Assembly: GCF_900156065.1 (NCBI RefSeq)
Contig: NZ_FTNF01000012.1
Coordinates: 1-64,000 of the forward strand
Source: Micromonospora avicenniae
Lineage (GTDB): Bacteria > Actinomycetota > Actinomycetes > Mycobacteriales > Micromonosporaceae
Reading direction: 5' to 3'
Length of the DNA: 64,000 nucleotides
Part shown: in pieces, positions 44,154 to 52,771 of the stretch
How positions within the stretch are numbered: position 1 is the first letter of the stretch
Layout: each line of letters begins with the position of its first letter
Notes under the pieces: model-generated
Database searches by the model: none
Told to the model about the DNA's origin: nothing
What the model saw: only the letters and a program-made list of their open reading frames with translations
Position numbers and translations under genes: made by a program

Positions 44154-44915
44154 GTGGATCTCTCCAATCGCACAGTTCTGATCGTCGGCGGGACCTCGGG
44201 TATCGGGCGGGAGCTGGCGCGGCGCTTCGCCGCGGCGGGTAGCACCGTGGCCGTCGGCGGACGCAGCCCGCAGGCGCTCTCGGAGCTCGCCGGGGAAGGT
44301 TTCGGCACGTTCAGCATCGACGTCACCGATGGCGCCTCTGTCGCGTCTGCTCGTGACGCCGTGCTCGCCCGGTATCCCGAGCTGGACACGGTGGTGACGA
44401 TGTCGGGTGTCATGCTGCTGGAGGACCTGCGCGACCCGGCGCATTTCGCGGCGGCGGAGACGACGATCGACACCAACCTGGTCGGCACCATCCGGGTCGT
44501 CAACGCCTTCACCCCGCACCTGCTCCGGCGCGGCGCCGGCACCTTCATCACCGTCACCTCCGGCATCGCCTTCCTGCCGTTCCCGCCCATGCCCAGCTAC
44601 GCCGCCTCGAAGGCCGCGGTGCACGCCTACTCCGAGGCACTGCGCGCGCAACTCGACGGCACCGGTGTCGGCGTCGTCGAACTCGTTCCCCCGGCCGTCG
44701 CCACCGCGGGCCAGGAGAAGGTGAACCCGCACGCGCTGCCGCTCGACGACTTCGCCACCGAGGTCATGCAGCTGCTCGCAGCGGATCCCACCCCTCGCGA
44801 GATCCTCGTGAAGGGCGTCCAGATGCACCGCTGGGCCGAGCGTGACGGCACCTACGACGACCTCGTGGCGCAACGCTCCCGAGCCCTGGCCATGCTTCCC
44901 GGCCGCGAAGCCTGA
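44154..44915 (+). CDS. SDR family oxidoreductase (DltE-like)
   Basis: A 253-residue SDR: VGGTSGIGRELARRFAAAG, MSGVMLLEDL (NNAG position is degenerate), VTSGIAFLP (Ser) and YAASKAAVH (Tyr-x3-Lys). C-terminal VELVPPAVATAG resembles DltE-like enzymes. The start GTG 44154 has AAGGGA seven bases upstream; earlier in-frame starts are less supported. The divergent MmyB-like gene is its likely regulator. Confidence 0.88.
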   Translation: MDLSNRTVLIVGGTSGIGRELARRFAAAGSTVAVGGRSPQALSELAGEGFGTFSIDVTDGASVASARDAVLARYPELDTVVTMSGVMLLEDLRDPAHFAAAETTIDTNLVGTIRVVNAFTPHLLRRGAGTFITVTSGIAFLPFPPMPSYAASKAAVHAYSEALRAQLDGTGVGVVELVPPAVATAGQEKVNPHALPLDDFATEVMQLLAADPTPREILVKGVQMHRWAERDGTYDDLVAQRSRALAMLPGREA

Positions 44916-44956
44916 CAGCCCTCCCGTCCTTCGGATACCGGTTCAGGACGGCGACA

Positions 44957-44996
44957 GCGATGCAAAGAAGCCTTTGCAAAGGCTTCTTTGCATCGC
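44957..44996. promoter_or_regulatory. Perfect 40-bp palindromic operator before the HTH-MFS operon
   Basis: The two halves of 44957-44996 are exact reverse complements without spacer. The centre is TTTGCAAA, and TGCAAAG/CTTTGCA recurs at both ends, so it holds three spaced copies of a TTTGCA-type half-site. TATCTT (44997-45002) directly next to it is a good -10 box, seven bases before the ATG, implying a leaderless transcript that bound regulator would block. Confidence 0.75.
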
Positions 44997-45008
44997 TATC
45001 TTGGCATC

Positions 45009-45707
45009 ATGACCGAGGATCCACACAAGCCCGGGTACGACCCCAAGCAGGACGTCGTACTCGACGCACGAGCGCTACGCGGGGTAGCCCATCCACTGCG
45101 CCTGCGGTTGCTCGGCTCGCTGCGCCACGAGGGACCGCAGACCGCCACCCAACTGGCCGCCCGACTCGGCGAGTCCAGCGCCGCGACCAGCTACCACCTC
45201 CGCACACTGGCCACCCACGGCTTCGTCACCGACGCGCCCGAACTGGGCCGCGGCCGGGAACGCTTCTGGCGCGCCGTGCACCGCTCGACCTGGTTCGACG
45301 CTCCCGACCGGGACGCGCCGGAGCGGGAACTCGGCGAGGCGTACCTGCGCGCCGTCGCCCGGATGTACGCGGAGAACGTCGAGCAGTCCATCACCGAACT
45401 GGCCGACTGGCCGCAGGAGTGGGTACGGGCAGCCAGCCTGAGCGACCTCACCATCAGACTCAGCGCCGCCGAGGCACAGCAACTCGCCGACGACATGATG
45501 GCCCTGCTGGTGCGCTACCGGGACCAGGCCGCGCAACGGGCCGGCGACGGATCGGAACGCGTCTCGATGAGCACCCAGTTCCAGATCTTCCCCCGGCGCG
45601 GCCAGCTGGATGCGCTGCTCGCGACGCGAACCGCGTCCACCGGCGAGCCGGACGAACGCTCCGACGCCGCGGCCGACGGACGTTCCGGTGACGGCGGCCA
45701 ACCATGA
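45009..45707 (+). CDS. ArsR-like winged-helix transcriptional regulator
   Basis: A 232-residue regulator with N-terminal winged helix: LRGVAHPLRLRLLGSLRHEG, ATQLAARLGESSAATSYHLRTLATHGFV and a wing GRGRERFW. The ~110-residue C-terminal part is helical and ends in a disordered acidic tail. It overlaps the following MFS gene by four bases (ATGA) and follows a 40-bp palindrome. I infer a repressor controlling the exporter and itself. Confidence 0.88.
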   Translation: MTEDPHKPGYDPKQDVVLDARALRGVAHPLRLRLLGSLRHEGPQTATQLAARLGESSAATSYHLRTLATHGFVTDAPELGRGRERFWRAVHRSTWFDAPDRDAPERELGEAYLRAVARMYAENVEQSITELADWPQEWVRAASLSDLTIRLSAAEAQQLADDMMALLVRYRDQAAQRAGDGSERVSMSTQFQIFPRRGQLDALLATRTASTGEPDERSDAAADGRSGDGGQP

Positions 45708-46963
45708 GGCGCCGGTACGCGTACGGGCTGCTCATCGCCCAGACGGTCTCGGTCACCGGCACCCGGATGTCGGTCGTGGCGGTGCCCTGGTTCGTGCTGC
45801 AGAGCACCGGCGACGCCCTGCTCACCGGCGTCACCGCGTTCGTGGAGATGGCCGCCCTGGTCGCGGCGCGCATACTCGGCGGACCGCTGATCGACCGGAT
45901 CGGCCCGCGGATCGCCAGCGTCGGCGGTGACCTGATCGCCGGGCTCGTGCTCGGCGTGCTGCCCCTGCTGTACGCCGCCGACCTGCTCAGCTTCCCGGTT
46001 CTGCTCGTCCTGGTCGGCCTGGTCGGGCTGTTCCGCGGGCCGTCGGACAACGCGAAGTACGCGATGGTCCCCGACGTCGCCGCCACCGCCGGCTGGAGCA
46101 ACGAGCGTGCCGCCGGGCTGGCCGACAGCGGTCAACGCCTCGGGTCACTGATCGGGGCGCCGCTGGGCGCGGTGCTGATCGCGCTGCTCGGCGCTCCCGC
46201 GGTCATCGCGCTGGACGCGGCCAGCTTCCTGCTCGCCGCCGCGCTCGTGGCCACCCTGGTCCGGTTCCGCCGAGCCGAACCCGACCCGGCCGAGGCGGGC
46301 CACCCCAGCGGTGTCCGCGGCTACCTGGCCGACCTCGGCGCCGGGCTGCGCTTCGTCCGGCGTGATCCACTGCTACGGGCGATCGTCGCGATGGTGCTGC
46401 TGACGAACCTGCTCGACCAGGCGATGACGGCGGTGCTGATCCCGGTGTGGGCGGCCGAACGGTTCGACGACGCCGCACCCATCGGGCTGGTGTTCGGCGC
46501 GCTGAGCGCCGGCGCCTTCGTCGGGTCGCTGCTCGTGTCGATACACGGCGCGCGACTGCCCCGCTGGCGCACGTACGCCGTGGCCTTCCTGTTCGGCGCC
46601 GTCCCACGGATCTTCGTGCTGGCGCTGCCGGTCGGACTGCCCGTCATCGCGGGCGTCGCGCTCGTCGGCGGGGTGCTGATCGGGGCGATCAACCCGTTGC
46701 TGTCCGCCGCGGAGTTCGAACGCATCCCGGCCGGCCTGCGGGCGCGTGTCCTCGGCGCGGTCGGCGGCCTGGCCTGGGCCGGTATCCCGCTCGGCGGGCT
46801 CGTCGGCGGCGCGCTCGCGACAACGCTCGGCGCCACCGGCGGCATCCTCGTCGTGGGCGCCGCGTACCTGTTGGTCACCCTGGACCCGCTGGTCCGCCGG
46901 CGCACCTGGCGGCTGATGGACCGGGCCGCTCCGGCCACCGCCCCGGTCTCCGTGCCGGCGTGA
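45704..46963 (+). CDS. MFS exporter (12 TM)
   Basis: A 419-residue major facilitator with about 12 hydrophobic segments: YGLLIAQTVSVTGTRMSVVAVPWF (TM1), LGGPLIDRIGPRI (motif A), LADSGQRLGSLIGAPLGAVL (central). It resembles MFS_3/MefA-like exporters. ATG 45704 overlaps the regulator's stop. Expression is probably controlled by that regulator via the 40-bp palindrome. Confidence 0.88.
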   Translation: MRRRYAYGLLIAQTVSVTGTRMSVVAVPWFVLQSTGDALLTGVTAFVEMAALVAARILGGPLIDRIGPRIASVGGDLIAGLVLGVLPLLYAADLLSFPVLLVLVGLVGLFRGPSDNAKYAMVPDVAATAGWSNERAAGLADSGQRLGSLIGAPLGAVLIALLGAPAVIALDAASFLLAAALVATLVRFRRAEPDPAEAGHPSGVRGYLADLGAGLRFVRRDPLLRAIVAMVLLTNLLDQAMTAVLIPVWAAERFDDAAPIGLVFGALSAGAFVGSLLVSIHGARLPRWRTYAVAFLFGAVPRIFVLALPVGLPVIAGVALVGGVLIGAINPLLSAAEFERIPAGLRARVLGAVGGLAWAGIPLGGLVGGALATTLGATGGILVVGAAYLLVTLDPLVRRRTWRLMDRAAPATAPVSVPA

Positions 46964-46980
46964 TTTGCCTGCTTGATCGG

Positions 46981-47039
46981 GCTCGCCGGAGCGAGCCGAG
47001 GCCCGGGCTGCGGTCCGTCCGGACGGACCGCAGCCCGGG
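46981..47039. terminator. Tandem hairpins, bidirectional terminator
   Basis: GCTCGC-CGGA-GCGAGC (46981-46996) is followed by a perfect 38-bp palindrome (47002-47020 with 47021-47039). They lie between the convergent MFS and GNAT genes. About 100 bases between them and the GNAT stop hold nothing else that I recognise. Confidence 0.75.
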
Positions 47040-47138
47040 GCTGGCGCAGCCAGGCAGAGTTTCACGAACCGGCGACAACTCCCGCGGCAGGGACGCGGAC
47101 CCCCGCAGGCGAACGGCAACGACCCCACGACCGGCCCC

Positions 47139-47936
47139 TCACCGTCCGGGAGCGCGCTGGTTCTGCGGGCGGCCCGTCAGGGTGTACTCGCCGTAGTCGG
47201 CGACCCGGGTGAACCCGAGCCGCTCGTACAGCCGCACCGCCGCGACGTTGTCGGCCCGGACGTTCAACGTGACGTGCTCGACGGTGTCGCGCAGCCGGTG
47301 ACAGAGCGCGGCCACCACCGCCGTGCCCAGGCCACGCCCCCGCACCCGCGGATGGGTGGTGACGTTGCCCAGGGCCGCCACCCGGTACGTCGGCGACCAG
47401 ACGTGCACACCGGCGACGGCCACCAGCACCCCGCCGTCGTGGATCCCCAGGTACTGCCCGGTGTGCAGCATCCGCGGGTCGAACCAGTTACCCGGGTACG
47501 CCTCGGCGTAGAGGGCCTGCAGCTGCGGCAGGTCCGCCGCGCTCAGCGGCCGCCCAGCCGGAGTGACCCGGTCCAGGCGCGCGGGATCGGTCAACGCCAT
47601 CTTCAGATGGGCGGCCGGGCCGTCGACGTCGAACGCGGGCGCCAGCGCGGCCGCCAGACCGGGGGAGAGGTGCGCGTACAGCCGGGCGGGCAGCACCGAG
47701 GCGAGGTCGCCGAGCAGCACCGCCAGCTCGTCGACGTGCGCCGGCGCGGCGAACGCCAGCAGCGTCGGCGGGTTCACGCCGTGATACAGCAGCGCCACCT
47801 GCTCGCCGTGGCGGAACCACGAGGTGTACGGCCAGAAGAAGTCATCCAGGTCGCCGAGCTGGTACGCGTGCAGCACCGGGTCCCGGCCGAGCAGGGCGGC
47901 CAGCTCGGCGCGATCGTGCTCGGCGCGTACCGGCAT
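47139..47936 (-). CDS. GNAT family N-acetyltransferase
   Basis: A 265-residue protein: an N-terminal degenerate GNAT-like half (AYQLGDLDDFFWPYTSWF) and a C-terminal active half with NVTTHPRVRGRGLGTAVVAAL (acetyl-CoA loop R/Q-x-x-G-x-G) and RLYERLGF. Substrate unknown. ATG 47936 lies one base after the stop of the TauE-type gene on the same strand, so they are co-transcribed. Confidence 0.87.
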   Translation of the reverse strand: MPVRAEHDRAELAALLGRDPVLHAYQLGDLDDFFWPYTSWFRHGEQVALLYHGVNPPTLLAFAAPAHVDELAVLLGDLASVLPARLYAHLSPGLAAALAPAFDVDGPAAHLKMALTDPARLDRVTPAGRPLSAADLPQLQALYAEAYPGNWFDPRMLHTGQYLGIHDGGVLVAVAGVHVWSPTYRVAALGNVTTHPRVRGRGLGTAVVAALCHRLRDTVEHVTLNVRADNVAAVRLYERLGFTRVADYGEYTLTGRPQNQRAPGR

Positions 47937-47937
47937 T

Positions 47938-48711
47938 TCAGCCGGCCAGCCACTGGTCGTAGCTGAGCTTGCCCACCAGGGCCAGCACCACCACCAGCAG
48001 CACGACGCGCACGAACCCGGCGCCGCGGCGCAGCGCCATCCGCGCGCCCAACGCCGCGCCGGCGATGTTGCACACCGCCATCCCCGCGCCGAGCAGCCAC
48101 CACACGTGCCCGGTCGCCGCGAACACCACCAGCGCGCCCAGGTTCGTGCCGGCGTTGACCACCTTCGCCATGGCCGACCCGTGCACGAAGTCCGCGCCGA
48201 CCAGCGCGGTGAACGCCAGCACCAGGAACGTGCCGGTGCCGGGACCGATGAGCCCGTCGTACAGGGCGATGCCGATACCGGCGAGCGCCACCGCCGCGGC
48301 CACCCGGGCCGGGGTGCGCCGGTGGGGGAGGGACACCACACCCAGCCGGGGGCGCAGCAGCACGAACAGCGCCACCGACAGCAGCACCACGAGCACCACC
48401 GGCCGGTACGCCGCCGCGGGCACGGCACCGGCCAGCACCGCACCTACCCCGGAACTGAGCACCGCCAGCGCGGCGGCAGGCCCCGTCACCGCCCAGTCGA
48501 TCTTGGTGCGTCGCGCGTACGTCGTCGCCGCCGTCGCGGTGCCGAAGATCGCGGCCAGCTTGTTCGTACCCAGCGCCGTGGCCACCGGCAGCCCGGGCGC
48601 GGCCACCAGCAGCGCCGGCAGCAGAAGCAGCCCACCGCCGCCCACCACGGCGTCGACCCAGCCGGCCATACCGGCTGCGGCGAGGAGGGTGATCAGCGAT
48701 GCGGGGTCCAT
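47938..48711 (-). CDS. TauE/SafE family anion exporter
   Basis: A 257-residue membrane protein with about 8 hydrophobic segments. AGWVDAVVGGGGLLLLPALL and ALGTNKLAAIFGTATA are the first half of the TauE/SafE repeat, and GIGIALYDGLIGPGTGTFL the second. Relatives move sulfite, sulfoacetate or other organic anions. The ATG 48711 is preferred, as GAGGAG-type purines are absent but family starts align here; a start 14 codons upstream is possible. Confidence 0.88.
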   Translation of the reverse strand: MDPASLITLLAAAGMAGWVDAVVGGGGLLLLPALLVAAPGLPVATALGTNKLAAIFGTATAATTYARRTKIDWAVTGPAAALAVLSSGVGAVLAGAVPAAAYRPVVLVVLLSVALFVLLRPRLGVVSLPHRRTPARVAAAVALAGIGIALYDGLIGPGTGTFLVLAFTALVGADFVHGSAMAKVVNAGTNLGALVVFAATGHVWWLLGAGMAVCNIAGAALGARMALRRGAGFVRVVLLVVVLALVGKLSYDQWLAG

Positions 48712-48888
48712 GGCGCCCAATTCTTCCGACCCGACCCGCCCCACCGCGGACACCTGTGTCCAGCCTCACCCACGCACCCACACCGCGTGATCATGAGGTT
48801 GTTGCGCCGACACGCCGGAGTCAGCTCGACAACGCCATGATCACCGCCGGCGGCGCCGGCGCCCGGAGCGCCGGGGGCGTTGGACAGG

Positions 48889-48975
48889 TCAGCGACCGCG
48901 GCGGCGACGCAACCACAACCCGACCGCCGCCACCGCCACGAACACCAGCATCGAGCACAGCAACGCCTTGACCAC
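48889..48975 (-). CDS. Possible 28-residue single-pass membrane peptide
   Basis: VVKALLCSMLVFVAVAAV then GLWLRRRRGR: one hydrophobic helix followed by an arginine cluster. The start would be GTG 48975. No ribosome binding site is visible, so support comes only from the composition. Confidence 0.3.
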   Translation of the reverse strand: MVKALLCSMLVFVAVAAVGLWLRRRRGR

Positions 48976-49010
48976 CCGGCAAGACTGCCACTTCGTCGTA
49001 GGGTGCAGGA

Positions 49011-49790
49011 GTGCGCCTGGCCACCTTCAACCTGCTGCACGGTCGATCACTCACCGACGGACTCGTCGACCCCGACCGGCTCACCGCGGCGGTCACCGCA
49101 CTCGACGCCGACGTACTCGCCCTCCAGGAGGTCGACCGGGACCAGAGCCGCAGCGGCAACCTCGACCTCACCGCCATCGCCGCCCGCGCACTCGACGCCC
49201 CCCACCACCGCTTCGCCGGCGCCCTCGTCGGCACCCCCGGCGAAGGATTCCGCCCCCTCACCGGCGACGACGACGGACACGGCGAACCCTGCTACGGCAT
49301 CGGACTGATCAGCCGCTACCCCGTCAGCAAATGGCGCGTCACCCGCCTGACCCCCGCGCCCGTCCGCTCACCCGTCCACGTCCCCGGCCCCGGCCCCAAT
49401 CTCGTCCTGCTCCGCGACGAACCCCGCGTCGTGCTCGCCGCCGTCCTGCACACCCCGTACGGAACACTCACCGCCGCCGCCACCCACCTGTCCTTCGTGC
49501 CCGGGTGGAACCTGCGCCAACTCCGCCAGGTCGTCCGCGCGCTACGCGCCCTACCCGCACCCCGCGTCCTGCTCGGCGACCTCAACCTGCCCGCCGGCGT
49601 GGTCCGGGTCGTCTCCGGCTGGCGACCCCTGGGCCGCCGCCCCACCTACCCGGCCGGTGAACCCCGCGTACAACTCGACCACATCCTCGGCGACCGGCAC
49701 GCCCTGCGCCGGCTCCCACCGATCACCGCCGTCAGCACACCGCTGTCCGCCATCTCCGACCACCGCCCGCTCCTGGTCGACATCGGCTGA
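49011..49790 (+). CDS. Endonuclease/exonuclease/phosphatase family protein
   Basis: A 259-residue EEP-fold hydrolase: RLATFNLLHGR (Asn), LALQEVDRDQSRSGN (catalytic Glu), LLGDLNLPAG (Asp/Asn) and SDHRPLLVDI (Asp-His). All catalytic residues are present. Substrate (DNA, phosphoinositide or other phosphodiester) is unknown. No signal peptide. GTG 49011. Confidence 0.9.
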   Translation: MRLATFNLLHGRSLTDGLVDPDRLTAAVTALDADVLALQEVDRDQSRSGNLDLTAIAARALDAPHHRFAGALVGTPGEGFRPLTGDDDGHGEPCYGIGLISRYPVSKWRVTRLTPAPVRSPVHVPGPGPNLVLLRDEPRVVLAAVLHTPYGTLTAAATHLSFVPGWNLRQLRQVVRALRALPAPRVLLGDLNLPAGVVRVVSGWRPLGRRPTYPAGEPRVQLDHILGDRHALRRLPPITAVSTPLSAISDHRPLLVDIG

Positions 49791-49931
49791 CCAACGGTCA
49801 GCGGCACCGCGGAAGACCCCTTACCGTATCGAGACGCAAGATTCCCTCAAGATCGTTGATTCGATGATCCATGACGATCATGCTGGTCCAAACCGCGACA
49901 CGGTCAACCAGCACAACGCCATGGAGGTCAT

Positions 49932-52028
49932 GTGAGACGCCACCGCGCTGTTCTCATCGCACTGTCCACACTCCTCACCGCAAGCCTCACCACCATCGCC
50001 GCCCCGGCCAGCGCCGCCGAACCCGGCCAGGTCACCGGCCTCACCGTCCGCCAGGCCGACGGATTCGCCACCCTCGCCTGGCAGCCCGTCGACGGCGCCA
50101 CCGACTACCAGATCGAACGCACCCCCGTCGACGCCGCCGGCACCCCCACCGGCACCGCCACCATCGTCGGCATCTGGCGCCCCAACCGGCAGATCAACCA
50201 GGAGTCACCCACCTTCGCCGACGCCGGCTTCAACCCCGGCGACCGGTTCCAGTGGCGGGTACGCGCCCGCTTCGACACCACCGAACAGCCCTACTCCGAA
50301 CCGGTAGCCGGCACCACCACCGCCCCCTGGGGCAACCCCGACGTCCCCGGCGAGCAGCTGCGCACCCAGTGGGAGACCACCCACGCCGCGCAGTACACCA
50401 GCGACACCGAGGAGTACGCCTACACCGCCGCCATCGACGAACTCAGCGACCGTGTCCGCGTCGTCGAGATCGGCCGCACGGTCAAGAACCGGCCGATCAA
50501 CATGTTCGTCATCGGCTACCCCACCCCGCCGGCCACCCCGGAAGCCGTCGCCGCCACCTCACCCGCGGCCGTCAACTGCAACGTCCACGGCAACGAGCCC
50601 GGCGACCGCGAAGCCTGCCTCATCATGGCCCGGCAACTCGCCTTCAGCACCGACCCCCGGGTCATCGACCTGCTCAGCCACACCACGGTCCTGATCGTCC
50701 CCACGATCAACGGTGACGGCCGAGCCGCCAACACCCGCGGCAACTCCACCGGCCAGGACCTCAACCGCGACTACTCGCTCATCCGCCAGCCGGAGACCGC
50801 CGCGTACGTCAACATGGTCCGCCAGTACCGGCCCGTCGCCGGCTACGACGGCCACGAGTACGGCAACTCCCGCGCCGGCGACCTGCCCATGCTGCCGCCG
50901 CGCCACCAGAACGTCGCCCAGCCGATCTTCGACGAGTCCATGGACATGATCGAAGGCCACATGTACACCAAGGGCGCCGAGGACGGCTGGTGGCCCTGCC
51001 CCTACGGCTGCGACGGCGGCGGCAACGTCGGCCTCGGCGAGGAGACCATCCTCCGCAACACCCTCGGCCTGAAGAACGTCGTCAACTCCCTGCTCGAACT
51101 GCGCAGCTCCGGCGGACAGACCCGCCCCGACGAGGGCAACGCGGCCAACAACCGCCGCCGCAAGACCTTCTCCGCCCTCTGGACCTTCCAGCAGTTCCTC
51201 GACTACCACCGCGCGAGCCTGCCCGACATCAAGCAGGCCCGCGCCGAGTCCATCACCTTCCAGGCCGCCAACACCGGCCGCCTCGTCTTCCGCGGCTCCC
51301 GACCCATCACCGCCCACCCGGCGCCGCACCCCGGCAGCAGCCCGCCGCCGATCGACGCCCCGCCGGCCGACCTGATCCTCGACAACGCCCCCTGCGCCTA
51401 CCGGCTCACCGAGGAGCAGTACCACGGCGCCCGCACCGACGGCCCCACCGGCGCCGTCACCACCGCGGCCGAGCGCATCGCCGATCACGGCTGGAAGGTC
51501 ATCAAGGTCGGCGACAGCTACTACGTCCCGCTCAACCAGCCCGAGCGAGGCCTCATCCCGCTGCTCCTCGACGGGCAGGGCGTGGAGAACCTCGTCGACG
51601 GCGAGCGCATCTACCCGACCAGCACCGGCCGCCACACCGGCCCGCTGACCGTCACCGGCTTCGCCTGCCTCGACGACGCCACCGTCACCGGCCCGGTCAC
51701 CGTCCGTTCCGGCGCGGCGCTGGTCACCACCGGCACCACCATCACCGGCCCGGTCAACGCCACCGGCGCCGCCGGTGTCCTGCTCGCCGACACCAAGATC
51801 ACCGGCCCGCTCCGCGTCACCGGCACCACCGACGCGGTCTCCCTGATCGACCTCACCGTCACCGGCCCGGTCGACGTGTCCGCCAACCGCACCGACAACC
51901 AGCCGCTGCTCGTCGGCAACACGGTCAACGGCCCGCTGGCCTGCGCCGGCAACACCACCGCACCCACCAACCTCAACATCAGCAACACCGTGACCGGCCC
52001 CCGCGCCGGACAGTGCGCCACCCTGTAA
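49932..52028 (+). CDS. Secreted M14 zinc carboxypeptidase with C-terminal beta-helix repeats
   Basis: A 698-residue exoprotein. A Sec signal peptide (RRHRAVLIALSTLLTASLTTI, cleavage near ASAAE), a fibronectin III-like domain (~30-130, VTGLTVRQADGFATLAWQPVDGA), the M14 domain (~145-430; Zn ligands HGNE and later GYDGHEYG, LNRDY), and a C-terminal region (~570-695) of repeated TGP-containing ~22-residue units (DDATVTGPVTVRSG; TTITGPVNATG; TKITGPLRVTG; TVTGPVDVSAN) suggesting a right-handed beta-helix. GTG 49932. Confidence 0.9.
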   Translation: MRRHRAVLIALSTLLTASLTTIAAPASAAEPGQVTGLTVRQADGFATLAWQPVDGATDYQIERTPVDAAGTPTGTATIVGIWRPNRQINQESPTFADAGFNPGDRFQWRVRARFDTTEQPYSEPVAGTTTAPWGNPDVPGEQLRTQWETTHAAQYTSDTEEYAYTAAIDELSDRVRVVEIGRTVKNRPINMFVIGYPTPPATPEAVAATSPAAVNCNVHGNEPGDREACLIMARQLAFSTDPRVIDLLSHTTVLIVPTINGDGRAANTRGNSTGQDLNRDYSLIRQPETAAYVNMVRQYRPVAGYDGHEYGNSRAGDLPMLPPRHQNVAQPIFDESMDMIEGHMYTKGAEDGWWPCPYGCDGGGNVGLGEETILRNTLGLKNVVNSLLELRSSGGQTRPDEGNAANNRRRKTFSALWTFQQFLDYHRASLPDIKQARAESITFQAANTGRLVFRGSRPITAHPAPHPGSSPPPIDAPPADLILDNAPCAYRLTEEQYHGARTDGPTGAVTTAAERIADHGWKVIKVGDSYYVPLNQPERGLIPLLLDGQGVENLVDGERIYPTSTGRHTGPLTVTGFACLDDATVTGPVTVRSGAALVTTGTTITGPVNATGAAGVLLADTKITGPLRVTGTTDAVSLIDLTVTGPVDVSANRTDNQPLLVGNTVNGPLACAGNTTAPTNLNISNTVTGPRAGQCATL

Positions 52029-52102
52029 CACCCGATGACCGTGCCGGCAGGGCGGACGCGCCTCCGCCCTGCCGGCACACCCCCCACACAGGAGGAGACG
52101 CC

Positions 52103-52738
52103 GTGTCGTACCCCCGCACCAGCAGGCCGCGACGCGCCGGCGCCATCCTCGCGGCGGCCCTGCTGCTCGCCACCACCGCCTGCACCGACCAATCCGCACC
52201 GGCCCCGGCCGGCGGCACCGTCAGCGTCACCGGGCCGCTCTGCGCCGCCCTGCCCACCGGCACCGAACCCGGCAATCCCACCGCGCTGGCCGACCTCCCC
52301 GTCGACCAGGCCCTGACGTGGATGCCCACCCTCACCACGTTCGAAGCCGCCCTGCGCACCAGCGGCCTGCTCACCGACCTCCACCAGGACGGCATCACCC
52401 TGCTCGCCCCCACCGACGACGCCTTCGCCAAGAAGTTCTCCGACGACACCTGGGACACCCTCATGACCCGGGACCACGACAAACTGCGGACCCTGCTGAA
52501 GGCACACCTCATCGCCGGCACCCGCCCCCTGGACGAACTCGCCGCCGCCGGCACCGCCACCACCCTCGACGGCGTCACCCTCACCGTGACCCGCACCGGC
52601 GACACCACCCGCTTCGGCGACACCGCCGACGCCGTCTGCGCCGACTACCTCGCCACCGGCGCCCGCATCCACCTGGTCAACGCCGTCCTCGGCCCGCTGC
52701 CCACCACCGCCGACGGCAGCGGACACCGCGCCCACTGA
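52103..52738 (+). CDS. Fasciclin (FAS1) domain lipoprotein
   Basis: A 211-residue lipoprotein. Lipobox LATTAC with lipid-acceptor Cys27 follows a basic N-terminus; the FAS1 domain (~75-205) has TLTTFEAAL, ITLLAPTDDAFAK, LRTLLKAHLIAG and IHLVNAVLGP. It is likely an adhesion or surface protein. It follows the carboxypeptidase by 74 bases, with GGAGGAG before GTG 52103. Confidence 0.88.
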   Translation: MSYPRTSRPRRAGAILAAALLLATTACTDQSAPAPAGGTVSVTGPLCAALPTGTEPGNPTALADLPVDQALTWMPTLTTFEAALRTSGLLTDLHQDGITLLAPTDDAFAKKFSDDTWDTLMTRDHDKLRTLLKAHLIAGTRPLDELAAAGTATTLDGVTLTVTRTGDTTRFGDTADAVCADYLATGARIHLVNAVLGPLPTTADGSGHRAH

Positions 52739-52771
52739 CCCACCCGGCGACCAGAGACCCGCCGCGAGTGA

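Noticed and set aside
50559-52199. 546-codon minus-strand frame opposite the M14 carboxypeptidase
   Set aside because: Gly/Val/Ala-rich shadow translation without domain features; the plus strand has a signal peptide and catalytic motifs.
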